From positions 238,083 through 251,654 of the forward strand of contig MU657219.1 of assembly GCA_026770575.1 (NCBI GenBank): a stretch of 13,572 bases of DNA. The letters are read 5' to 3'. Numbering within the stretch: the stretch's first letter is position 1; every line of letters begins with the position of its first letter. Shown here piece after piece: positions 1 through 8,344 of this stretch. The notes below the pieces were generated by a model that was not told the origin of the DNA, ran no database searches, and saw only the letters and a program-made list of their open reading frames with translations. The position numbers and the translations under genes were made by a program. The DNA is from Pelagophyceae sp. CCMP2097. Its lineage: Eukaryota; Sar; Pelagophyceae.

Positions 1-599
1 CCGGCGGGTTTGAGGCCGCCGTCGTGACGGTCCGCGGTCGCTCTTTAGGCCGCAGTCGCTCCTTAGGGATTTGAATATCCCCCATAATTATTTGAATTCA
101 TTTTCGGTGTTCTTCGAGAGTCTAAACCGACGCGCAATGACAATGAGCCTCGAGAGTGGCGTGAAATCCTTTGTGTCTTAGGACCGCGCCCTCGTTCGAC
201 TTCCTCCTTCCGCCAGGTATGCGCGGCGTCCCCTTTCAGACGGAAATCTACTTCAGCTCCGGTGGACTCATTGTCATTGCTCGTCCACGCCCTGCTCTTC
301 CACGACACGCGCCGCGTAAGCCATCCTCCCATCCCACCACTCATGGTGGACTCATTGTCACTGCTCGTTCGCGCCCTGCTCTTCCACGACACGCGTCGCG
401 TAAGCCATCCCACCACCCATGCTCCAAGAGAAAATCGGTACCACGAATGTACTGCTAAGCCAGCCTACTCCCGTTTCGAAGTCTCTAAACGACCGCACCA
501 ACATACCAAAGGCGCCCTCCGGGAGTCTGCAGTACCTCCGGTGCGCCATGGTAATTAGAAACGTACACCATAATTAAGCCAATGGGCTCAGGCCAACCA
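1..599. other. Non-coding left edge with short duplications
   Basis: I see no gene here. The short open frames on both strands are low in sequence information and share their peptides with the duplicated motif described at 261-420. Bases 36-75 hold a diverged pair of about 15 bases each, both reading GTCGCTC(C/T)TTAGG or close to it. From 421 to 599 nothing is recognisable. Confidence 0.5.
261..420 (+). repeat. Tandem duplication, 84 bp then 76 bp
   Basis: Two adjacent copies start at 261 and 345, each beginning GGTGGACTCATTGTCA. The second copy lacks 8 bases near its end. Both contain the core CTGCTCTTCCACGACACG followed by CG(C/T)CGCGTAAGCC, which recurs elsewhere in the first 1.6 kb (650-689 and 1132-1176 inverted; 1448-1492 and 1503-1532 direct). 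The core is thus a dispersed motif as well as a local duplication. Both strands stay open across it, so peptide similarity between frames is no evidence for a protein. Confidence 0.85.
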
Positions 600-835
600 G
601 GGTTCATTTTTTTCCTTTGGGGGGGGGTCAAGGGGGGGAAATTTCAACGCGATGCGCGCGTAGTGGACGAGCAGGACGTGGACGAGCAGAGAACGAGCAG
701 GGCGTGCAGAGAAGAAGACAAGGCGCTCCAGAGATCGAACGGTTTCCAAGGGCAAAGGACGCCGCGCGTCGAGTTATCGTGCCTATACGGGGCGTGGAGA
801 CGACGAGCGCGGTCCTAGACGAACGCGCTCGGCGC

Positions 836-868
836 CTCTCGAGCATCTCTCGAGCATCTCTCGAGCAC
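836..868 (+). repeat. 11-bp unit repeated three times
   Basis: CTCTCGAGCAT occurs at 836-846 and 847-857, followed by CTCTCGAGCAC at 858-868. It lies just inside the left inverted arm. Confidence 0.9.
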
Positions 869-1460
869 CTTGCCTTCTCCCGAAAGTAAAAAGAACGTTC
901 GGAGGGATTCGGACTTAAATCAATCCCCATCGTTACAACCGCTGTTGGAGTACCCCGAGGCGGAGCTGGTTGGGCCGTTGGCCCAGCCGCGCGACGACCG
1001 AGAGCCAGAAACAGCGGCCGTAAAAAACAAACCAAGAAGAGGACGGTCCCGGGCTTTTCAGCTCTCCGCTACCAACAAACAACACGTGTGCCTCTCGACC
1101 CGGGGCTCTCAATGTCTCTCAATCCGGGGCAGCTTACGCGACGCGTGTCGTTGACGAGCAGGGCGTGGACGAGCAGTGACAAAGAGAGCTCCGAAGATTT
1201 CCGGGGTTGGACGGGGGGGGTCCAGGCAAAAGTCCCAGACCGACCCCGCCGAGGCAAAACGGGGTTAAAAGGGGGGTTGTGGGCTCCAGGTTAGGGGGCG
1301 GACGGGGGGGGGTCATAAAGTCCTCTCAAACCCCCCGTCTATAGGACCGTGCTCGTCGTCTCCACGCCACACCTAGGTGCGCTTACTCGGAGCGCGGCGT
1401 CCTTTGCCCTTGGAAACCGTTCGGTCTCTGTGGCTCCTTGTTTGACTCTGCTCGTCCGCA

Positions 1461-1540
1461 CCCTGCTCGTCCACGACACGCGTCGCGTAAGCTTCCCCCG
1501 CCCTGCTCGTCCACGACACGCGTCGCGTAAGCTGCCCCCC
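1461..1540 (+). repeat. 40-bp tandem pair of the dispersed core
   Basis: Two exactly 40-base units (1461-1500 and 1501-1540) each begin CCCTGCTCGTCCACGACACG and end in a C-run, differing at only a couple of positions. They sit in the right inverted arm at 1342-1562. The left arm has only one diverged copy, so this duplication arose after the arms formed. Confidence 0.9.
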
Positions 1541-1802
1541 CCCAAGGGGGGAAAACGAACCCAGCAACTTTTCTCCAAACCTCATTCTAAGTCGGTAGCA
1601 TACTCGATTCGTGGTCTCCGCCCCAAGATATCCCGGCGCACGAAGCAGCGCTTCCAAACTTGGAATCGAGAAAACTTCGTGTACTGAGAATAAGGGTGGA
1701 TTTTAATTTCGCGTTGGCCACCAAAAATGGGACTGCGGCCGCGTCGGCGACGCGCGCGCGGCTCAGGGCAGCCCGCCGCAGCCTCAAGGCCGCGGCGAAG
1801 TC

Positions 1803-2150
1803 CTAGGACGCCAGGCGCGCGATTTCGGCGATTTTCGATTTATCTTCTGGAGTCAATTGCGAGGTCAAGCAAGTTCGTCGCGCGCGGGCCCTGCGCAGCG
1901 GCAGGGCGGCGTGATGCAGCTCGCCCGCACGCCTTTTGCGCGGCCGTGGCGCGGATTGGCGTCTTGGGCGCGACGACGTCGACCTCGAGGAGGGTAGTCG
2001 GTCTTTAAGGCGTCTGCTCCTCGGGCGCGCGTGGATTAAACCAGGCCGCGAAACGCTCGGCCGACCGCGCGTGAAGCCGCCCAGGTCTGATGGGCCGGTC
2101 GGCTCCCGGCCGAAGACTCCGGGTGTTGTTCGGGTGGTGTCAGAAAACAT
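1803..2150 (-). other. Open reading stretch, unidentified
   Basis: This minus-strand stretch of about 115 codons is arginine-, serine- and proline-rich and ends with a more protein-like segment, QLTPEDKSKIAEIARLAS. After a single TAG the same frame stays open (DFAAALRLRRAALSRARVAD and on to about 1587). The continuation could mean a broken gene, but both segments lie in GC-rich sequence where open frames are common, and the start is only a near-cognate codon or a distant ATG. I do not recognise a family. It may be nothing more than a shadow of the region upstream of the barrel gene. Confidence 0.15.
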
Positions 2151-2215
2151 GTCAGGTGGCCATCAGAAAAACATTCATTGTTCTTGGACACGCTCGAAGC
2201 CCGACGCCTTCGACC

Positions 2216-5200
2216 ATGTTCTCCTTCCTGCCGTTCGTCCTCCTCCTCCTCGCGAGCGCGGCCGGGTACACGAAGACTTCCTCGTTCCTCGGGCAGACGC
2301 GGAACCTTACCATAATGGTGTCAAATGATCCCAACAGTGCGTTTCTGCCACCCTTTTGTCACCATCGAGTCACGATCGCCCCTATAGAGGCGAAGGGCGG
2401 GCCCAAAGGAAGGTCGTGGAGGGCGGGCCCTTGTTCCTTTGGACAGTTCCTTGGACGGTCCATCGGCGGGCCCTCCGTCGCTTTGACGGTGGCCCCTCGA
2501 ATGTCACTTGGACAGTCGCTCGGCCCCTCGACTTCGACCTTTTTGCGACGTCCCATGGGCGGGCCCTCGGACAGTCCTTCGGACGGTCCCTCGGACGGTC
2601 CCTCGGACGGTCCCTCGGACAGTCCCTTGGACGGTCCCTCGGATTGTCCCTCGGATTGTCCCTCGGACGGTCCCTCGGACGGTCCCTCGAACAGTCCCTC
2701 GGACGGCCCCTCGGACTGTCCCTCGGACGGTCCCTCGGACGGGCCCTCGGACGGGCCCTCGGACGGGCCCTTGGACGGTCCCTCGGACAGTCCCTCGGAC
2801 GGTCCCTCGGACGGTCCCTCGGATTGTCCCTCGGATTGTCCCTCGGATTGTCCCTCGGATTGGCCCTCGGATTGGCCCTCGGACCGGCCCTCGGACGGGC
2901 CCTCGGACGGGCCCTTGGACGGTCCTTTGGACAGTTTCTTTGGACAATTCCATTGGAGGGTCCCTTGGAGGTCCCTCGACGGTCCCTCGACGGTTCCTTG
3001 GACGGTCCCGTGGACGGCCCACGAGACGGTCGTTTGAACGGTCGCTCGACTGCGGCCCCTCTGCGACGTCCCGCGGCCGGATCATCGGACGGACCCCGCG
3101 ACGGTCCCTTGGGCGGGCCTTTGGATAGTCCTTTTGGACAGATCCTTGGGCGGTCCCTTTGAGCGATCTCTCGACGGGCCCGGAGACGGGTCCTCTGCGA
3201 CGGTCCCGTGGACAGTCGTTTGGATGGTCGGTTTGGATGGTCCCTCGAACAGTCTCTCAGATGGCCTCTTGGGCGGTCCTTTGGACAGTTCCTTTGGACT
3301 GTTCCTTGGGCGGTCTCTTGGGCGGTCCCTCGGACGGTCTCTCTGCGACGGTTCCGTGGACGGTCCCTTTGACGGTCCTTTCGAAGGTCCTTTCGATGGT
3401 CCCTTTGACCGATCCCTTGGACGGCCCCTCGTCGGTCCCTTTGCGACGGTCCCGTGGACGGTCCATCGGATGGACCCTCGGAGGGTCGCTTGGATGGTCC
3501 CTCGGAATGTCGCTTGGGCGGTCCCTTTGACAATTCCTTTGGGCAGTTCCTTTGAGAGTCCCTCGACGGGCCCTCTGTGAGGGTCGCTTTGACGGCGGCC
3601 CCTCGACTGTCCCTTGGACGGTCGCTCGGCCCCTCGACTGGATGGGCCTCGGAAAGTTGCTTGGACGTGCCCTCAAACCATATGGCACCCCTTGCGAGGC
3701 ACGGTGAAGGGACCCCGCAAGGGCCCGAGCACGCGCCTCTGGCGAGAAACCCTGCGTGGGATAGGGCCCTTCAAAAAGGCCGAAGCAAGTGACATTGCAT
3801 TCGGCCTTGACCGCCGAAGAGGCCGCGCAGGGGCCCGTCCGGCTTTGCAATTCGTACCAAACCCAAAGGGTCGCGGTTTTGTCGAACCCCGTCTTCTCGG
3901 GTCGGGTCCGGGGCACGGCCAGACCCACTCAAAGAGGGGTCGGCTCAAACGCGCAAATCTGGCAAACCATACCCGCGGGTCCAAGGGCAAACCCGAACCC
4001 ATCGTCGCTCCTTTCAAAAAGGACCGCCGTTCGCGGCAACACCGCCTTTCTCTAGGTGCCTTTGCCGCGTCCGGCTACGAGGCGAATCGCTCTGGACGGT
4101 CTGGATGGATGGGCCCTTTGATGGACGGTTTCGCTGGTCGGTCAATTTGGACGGTCTCTCTCGACACTGTGGATGATCCCTCTCTACACGGCCCCTCTGG
4201 GCGGCCCCTCTGGACAGTCCATTTGAACAGCCCCTCTGGACGGTTTCTTTGAACGGCCTTTTTGGACGGTTCCACTGGACGGTCTCTCTGGACGGTCTCC
4301 TGGGCGGTCTTTCTGGATGGGCCCTCTGGACGGCCTCTCTGGAAGTCCCCTTTGAACGGTCCCTCTGAAAGGTCCCTCTGGTCCCTCCGAACGGTTTCAC
4401 TACACGGCCCCTATGGAAGGGCCCTTTGGATGGGACCTTTACACGGTCCCTCTGGACCCCTCTGGACCGCCTCTCTGAACAGTCTCTGGAAGGTATATCT
4501 CTACACGGCCCCTCTGGACGGCCCCTCTGGGCGGTCCCTGTAGACAGCCTCTCTGGTCGTTTTCTCTGCAAGGTCCCTATTGACGCCCCCCCTGGACGGC
4601 CCTACGAGAAGGCCCCTCGAAACAGCCCCTTTAGACGGTCATTCGAAACGGTGAGATGGCCCTCGAGACGGCCATTGGAGATGGCGCCTTTGGACGGCCC
4701 CTCGAGAAGGCCCCTTCTCGAGGGTCCCTCGAAACGGTCTCTTTAGACAGTCCTTCGAGACGGCCCCTCGAGTCGGCTCCTCGAAACGGCCCCTTTAGAG
4801 GGTCCTTCGAGAGGGCCCCTCGAAAAGGCCCCTCGAAAAGGCCCCCGAAACGGCGCCAGATGGTGTCATATTTTCATGTCAACAGCCGCTCCTTGATGTT
4901 CTGTCTCGGCTGCCTCTTGGATCAAATGGGTTTCTCACCCCCGAAACGGCGCCTTTGGACAGCCCCTCGAGACGGTCCCTCGAAAAAGCCCCTCGAACCG
5001 GCGCCTCGAGACGGCCGCTCGAGACGGCGCATGAGACGGTGCCCCGAAAAAGCCCCTTGAGAAGGCCCCTCGAAACGGCGCCTTTAGACGGCCCCTCGAG
5101 AGGGCCCCTCGAAACGGTCCCTTTATACGGCCCCTCGAGACGGCGCCTCTCGCCGGCCCTTCGAGACGGCCCTTTTAAGACTGTCCTTCGAGACGGTCCC

Positions 5201-8192
5201 TCGAGTCGGCTCGAAACGCCGCATGGACCGTGGCTCCCGAGACCCGATCCGTGCCGCGGGCGCCTTTCGGAGGGCCGCCACTCGAAAGACGCGCGGTTCC
5301 GGAGCTGTGCGATCCAATTGGCCTTGCAGGGGCCCTTTCCGGAGGGCTTTTCATGGGCATCGCAAAAGAGGTCCTGCAAGTGACATTGTAGAGGCCCTGA
5401 CCGCCAGAGAGGCCTTGGATGGGCCCATCCGGAGAGCTTTTTGTACCGCACCCAAGGGGTCGCGGGTTTGTCGAGCGCCCAAACCCGTCGTATGCGGACG
5501 GTCCGCGAGGACGCGTCGGAGACGGGCCCTTGGGCGCCCCGCACGGTCCGACGGGGGCCGGTTCGGCCCCTCGGCAGTCCGATCCCGAGACGAAGCACCC
5601 CCTGGATGGCCACGCGCGGGCCCCTCGGCGGTCCTCGAGACGCCTTCGAGACGAATTTGAGACTGTCCTCGCAGCGGTCCTGAAGACGGTCCGTCTCGGC
5701 GGCCTGTCTTGACGGTCTCAAGACGGTCTCTATACGGTCGCGATGCGGCCCTCGAGACGGTCCTCTACTTTGCCCCGAGACGAACCCAAGACGGCCTCGA
5801 GACTTTTTCGAGACTGCCCCGACACGGTCCTTACGACGGTCCTCAAGACGGCCCCGAGACGGTCCCGAGGCGGTCCCGAGGCAGTCTTGAAACGGTCCTC
5901 AAGACGACCTCTCGATGGCCTCTCGATGGCCTCGCGACGGTCCGAGAAGACGGCCCCAAGATGGCCTTTCGAAGGCATCTTGATGGCCTCAAGACGACCT
6001 CAGGCGGCCTCGAGACGGGCCTGAAGACGGCCTCGAAACGGACCTGAACAAGATGGTCCGAAGAGGCAGTCCTCGTGACGGCTCTCTCGACGACCTCTTG
6101 AGACGGCCCTTGGGACGTTCCTCGAGCTGGCCTCGAGACGGTCCTCGAGACGGCCCTAAGAACGGTCCTCGAGAGGGCCTCGAGAGGGCCTCGACGGTCC
6201 TCGAGACAGTCCTCGAGACGGTCTCGAGACGGGCCTCGAGACGGGCTTGAGGCGACCCCTCGGCGGCCTCACGACTGTCCTCACGACGGCCTTCGAGGCT
6301 GCCCTTGAAACGTTAACTGATACGCTCTCTTGACGGTCCCAAGACCGCCTCGAGGCCGCCACCTCGAGACGTCCCTCGTGACGGCCTCAAGACAGTCCTC
6401 GAGACGGTCCTTAAGAAGGTCCTCGAGATGGCCCTCGAGACGGTCCTTGAGACGGCCGCCGCGAGGCGGTCCTATAGACGGCACTCGAGACGACGTCCTG
6501 AAGACGGTCCTGAAGACGATCCATCTCGGCGACTCTCGAGACGGTCTCAAGACGGCCTCGAAGACGGCCTCGAGGCGGTCCTCGAGAGCGGCCGTCTCGA
6601 TGGCCCAAAGGTCTTCAAGAAGGCCCTTGTGGCGTTCCCGGAGACGAACACGAGGCGGTCTTCGTGACGGCCACGAGGCGGCCCTCGAGACGGCCTGAGG
6701 CGATCCTCGAGGCGGTCCTCCAGAAGGTCCTCAAGAGGGTCCTCAAGAGGGTTCTCGAGGCGGTTCTCGAGACGGCCTTCTGGACGGCATTGAGGCGGCC
6801 CTCGAGGCGGCCCTGAAGACAGCCCTCTGAAGACCAAATCTGAACGGCCCTTTGGAGAGTCTTCCAGGCGCGTCTGGACGTCATTCTTGGCGGTTCTCGA
6901 GACGGCCCTGAAGATGGCCCTCGGCCTCAAGACGGCCTCGTTGCGGCCCTCGAGACGGTTTCGTCGAAACGGTTCTCAAGAAGGTCCTCGACGAGGCTAT
7001 TTTTGAGGCGGTTCTATAGACGGCTTCTAGACGGGGCCCTCTCGATGGGTTTACGACAGCCCCGAGGCGCAGGAGCAGTGAATGTGTCTGAGAGGTTGGG
7101 TTGCTCAATTCGTGCCACACCCAAAGGGTCGCGGGTTTGTCAAACGATCCGTCTTCGAAGGGTCGGGTTCAGGCCACGGCCAAAACGCTACAACCCGGCA
7201 AACCTCACGCGCGGGTTGGAGGGCGAACCCGAACCCGTTTAAGCTCCTGTTGATATGGCCCTTCAAAGAGGCCTCACAAGTGACATTGCAGAGGCCTTGA
7301 CCCCCGCACGTAGGCCGCGTCACCGTCGCCGAGTCCGGCGCGGCGGAGATTGTGTTTTCAAACGACATGTATGCGTCCAAGGGCTTTGACGCGTCCGACG
7401 CGACGAAACAGCCAATCGGCGAAGAACAAGGTTCGTGCATCACGGTCGCCGGCGGCAACGCCTCGGTGGAGTACGAGTGCAGCTGGACCAACTCTTTTGA
7501 CAACCAAGGGTCGATTACGGTCCAAGGCAAATGGCTCTACAACGTCTCCAATTCCAACGATCAATTCGAATACGGCATTTTGGCGATTACGGGCGGCACT
7601 GGTTCATACATTGGGGCGGCCGGGGAGGTGCGCGTGAATTGCCCTGAGGAGAGCGAGCCCTCTTTAGCTTTTTGCACCTATGACTTTGGGTGGCGTTCGC
7701 TGTTCCAGTCCAGCGACGGCGAAGTGGATGAAAGTCCGGAGGACAACGAGAACAACAACAACGAGGTTGAGGTCACGCCGACGGCGGCGCAAGCGGTGCG
7801 AAGTGGCTGTTTGCTTCTCCGCTTTTAAAACGTAAACGTAGGACGCCGCCGAAACCGACGCAAACGCGGTTGCCACCTCGGCCGAGAATACGGCCAGCAC
7901 CGTCGCCGGCTCCGCCGAAAGCACGACCGGTACCGCCGCCGACGCCGCCGAGGCCGACACCAGCGCCGTCGCCGCCGGCGCCGAGAACACGGCAAGCACC
8001 GCCGCCGGTTCTGCCGAGAACACGGCAAACAATGCAGCCGCCGCCGCAATGGGGAACCCCGCCCCCGCCGTCCCTGGCGTCCCTGGCGTCCCCGGCGTCC
8101 CTGGCGTCCCCGGCGTCCCTGGCGTCCCCGGCGTCCCTGGCGTCCCCGGCGTCCCTGGCGTCCCCGGCGTCCCTGGCGTCCCCGGCTACTAA
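2216..8192 (+). CDS. Secreted dirigent/AOC-barrel protein, collagen-like tail
   Basis: Three exons (2216-2336, 7314-7795, 7842-8192) join to 954 bases, 317 residues plus TAA. Residues 1-17 are a signal peptide (hydrophobic run FVLLLLASAAG). About 30-170 match the allene oxide cyclase/dirigent barrel family: FSNDMY at 55-60, IGEEQGSC at 75-82, ECSWT at 95-99, ITVQG at 108-112, and the hallmark AITGGTGSYIGAAGEVRV at 131-148. NLT, NAS and NVS are possible N-glycosylation sites. Residues 175-201 are acidic and Asn-rich, 202-277 Ala/Thr/Ser/Glu-rich with AENTAST repeated, 278-316 are 13 VPG triplets, and 317 is Tyr. The splice choice is supported by phase agreement (1, then 0), donors GTGCGT and GTGCGA, and both acceptors reading ACGTAG|G. 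Family members bind or cyclise small hydrophobic substrates or steer radical coupling; which applies here is unknown. The tail suggests a cell-wall or matrix location. The exon 1 link across 5 kb is the least certain part. Confidence 0.75.
2440..3675 (+). repeat. Minisatellite block 1, 12-bp unit
   Basis: The unit consensus is CCCTCGGACGGT, tightest at about 2556-2950 and more degenerate on both sides. Each unit holds the near-palindrome GGACNGTCC. Because 12 is divisible by three and the unit has no stops, each frame gives a four-residue repeat (GPSD, RSLG and TVPR on plus; GTVR, RDRP and EGPS-like on minus). That explains long open frames on both strands. A longer-period pattern, TGCGACG(G)TCCCGTGGAC, recurs near 3189, 3347 and 3442. 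Confidence 0.95.
3786..3830 (+). repeat. Repeat Q, copy 1
   Basis: It begins CAAGTGACATTGCA and continues through CCTTGACCGCC to AGAGGCCGCG. The same block recurs at 5377-5412 and at 7277-7320, where it forms the real 3' end of intron 1 and the first bases of exon 2. This copy looks like a duplicated, non-functional acceptor region. Confidence 0.7.
3848..4000 (+). repeat. Repeat P, copy A (intronic)
   Basis: It starts CAATTCGTACCAAACCCAAA, passes through GGGTCGCGG(T)TTTGTC, and ends with CCCGCGGGT...GGGCAAACCCGAACCC. It aligns over its whole length with copy C (7098-7239) and with the reverse complement of copy D (12971-13100). It contains an extra stretch of about 15 bases relative to C around 3928-3945. 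Confidence 0.85.
4088..4600 (+). repeat. Minisatellite block 2, 13-bp unit
   Basis: The unit is close to GGTCTCTCTGGAC, mostly 13 bases with occasional 12-base units. It is clearly related to block 1 by insertion of one base (CTCGGAC to CTCTGGAC). Since 13 is not a multiple of three, frames rotate and any open frame here is accidental. Confidence 0.9.
4600..5215 (+). repeat. Minisatellite block 3, 13-bp unit
   Basis: The unit is close to CGGCCCCTCGAGA (13 bases), with frequent CGAAA variants. It is interrupted at about 4858-4945 by a non-repetitive segment containing TGGTGTCATATTTTCATGTC. The change from CTCTGGAC to CTCGAGAC marks the boundary with block 2. Confidence 0.9.
5377..5425 (+). 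repeat. Repeat Q, copy 2
   Basis: It begins CAAGTGACATTGTAGAGGCC and continues with a branch-point-like CTGAC and a CCGCCAG. Two AG dinucleotides (TTGTAG and CGCCAG) lie where the true acceptor sits in the third copy, so both are decoy 3' splice sites on sequence grounds. Confidence 0.75.
5441..5490 (+). repeat. Repeat P, copy B (5' fragment)
   Basis: TTGTACCGCACCCAAGGGGT followed by CGCGGGTTTGTCGAGC matches the first 50 or so bases of P. The rest of P is missing, replaced by GC-rich sequence leading into block 4. Confidence 0.75.
5610..7045 (+). repeat. Minisatellite block 4, 12-bp unit
   Basis: The unit is close to CGGTCCTCGAGA (12 bases), with 9- to 11-base variants and GGC in place of GGT in many units. 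The many CTCGAG hexamers are palindromic. This is the last and longest member of the same minisatellite family. All long open frames here on either strand are explained by the repeat. Confidence 0.93.
7098..7239 (+). repeat. Repeat P, copy C, next to the exon 2 acceptor
   Basis: It starts GGGTTGCTCAATTCGTGCC and ends GGGCGAACCCGAACCC. It is the copy most like D (shared 5' extension GGGTTGCTCAA). It is flanked by the 7-base inverted pair CAGGAGC (7070-7076) and GCTCCTG (7243-7249). The exon 2 acceptor lies 74 bases downstream, after repeat Q (7277-7313). Confidence 0.85.
7796..7841 (+). other. Intron 2 of the barrel gene (46 bp)
   Basis: Donor GCG|GTGCGA and acceptor AACGTAG|GAC, phase 0. It contains a pyrimidine-rich run TGTTTGCTTCTCCGCTTTT. 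If unspliced, the frame ends at TAA 7826-7828 with an RSGCLLLRF tail. Splicing instead continues into a 116-residue open frame with the same Ala/Thr/Glu character as the preceding residues. Confidence 0.7.
8070..8186 (+). repeat. 13 tandem 9-bp Val-Pro-Gly codon triplets
   Basis: These 117 bases are GTCCCTGGC or GTCCCCGGC thirteen times, alternating CCT and CCC Pro codons after the first two. They encode (VPG)13 at the C-terminus of the barrel protein. Glycine in every third position (G-V-P) is collagen-like in spacing. The regular alternation shows that the last growth was by an 18-base unit. Confidence 0.95.
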
Positions 8193-8344
8193 GTCCCGCG
8201 ACGCAGAGGCCCCGCGCCCCACGACGCAGAGGCCCCACATCATCACAATGACAAGCGCGCTAAAGGCGCGCCGGCCTCCGGACCATTATCATGCCAATGA
8301 GACCCCGCGCTAAATAGTGATAGGACGTCGACGGTAACAATGTA
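8193..8344 (+). other. Region downstream of the barrel gene
   Basis: This is the likely 3' untranslated region and beyond. A 15-base direct repeat, CGACGCAGAGGCCCC, occurs at 8199-8213 and 8222-8236. I see no canonical AATAAA signal. Confidence 0.4.

Larger units (their letters stand above)
600..1562. mobile_element. Element with about 220-bp inverted arms
   Basis: The left arm (600-818) matches the reverse complement of the right arm (1342-1562) along its length, with gaps. Both arms have GGGTTC at the outer end, then a T-rich and G-run stretch, the GACGAGCAGG(A/G)CGTGGACGAGCAG motif, a perfect 32-bp core (736-767 against 1392-1423, beginning CGAACGGTTTCC), and an inner end (C)GGTCCTA. The 523-bp interior carries no gene I recognise. 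It has an 11-bp triplet repeat (836-868), another inverted copy of the dispersed core (1132-1176), and G-runs at 1212-1310. It may be a non-autonomous DNA element or foldback, or an inverted duplication. I could not identify target-site duplications. Confidence 0.6.
2337..7313 (+). other. Giant intron 1 of the barrel gene (4,977 bp)
   Basis: The proposed donor is CCAACA|GTGCGT and the acceptor GCACGTAG|GC. Removing it joins codon A|GC (Ser41) in frame. The interior is almost entirely repeats: minisatellite blocks at about 2440-3675, 4088-4600, 4600-5215 and 5610-7045, with unique-looking spacers at 3676-4087, 5230-5600 and 7046-7313. The spacers carry copies of repeats P and Q. I see no independent gene inside. 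The long open frames on both strands come from the 12-base units, which contain no stop codons. Confidence 0.6.

Noticed and set aside
1205..1315. G-quadruplex-forming G-runs
   Set aside because: Several G-runs are present, but they are irregular and shared with the G-rich end of the inverted-arm element. No regulatory context supports a functional quadruplex.
2382..3533. Long open frames on both strands (up to 383 codons) in minisatellite block 1
   Set aside because: The 12-base unit has no stop in any frame, so every frame is open and gives a four-residue repeat. There are no start context, domains or codon signals beyond the repeat.
4014..7045. Many overlapping open frames of 60-280 codons on both strands
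   Set aside because: They lie in 12- and 13-base repeat blocks. Frames rotate in the 13-base blocks, and the peptides are Arg/Pro/Ser/Gly repeats.
7825..8246. Minus-strand frames with GDARDA or GRQGRR repeats
   Set aside because: They are shadows of the VPG codon array and Ala-rich stalk of exon 3.
7870..8313. 147-codon plus-strand frame, proline-rich then LASPAS repeat
   Set aside because: It is a shifted reading of exon 3. The frame reached by splicing from exon 2 continues the same composition and ends in (VPG)13-Tyr.
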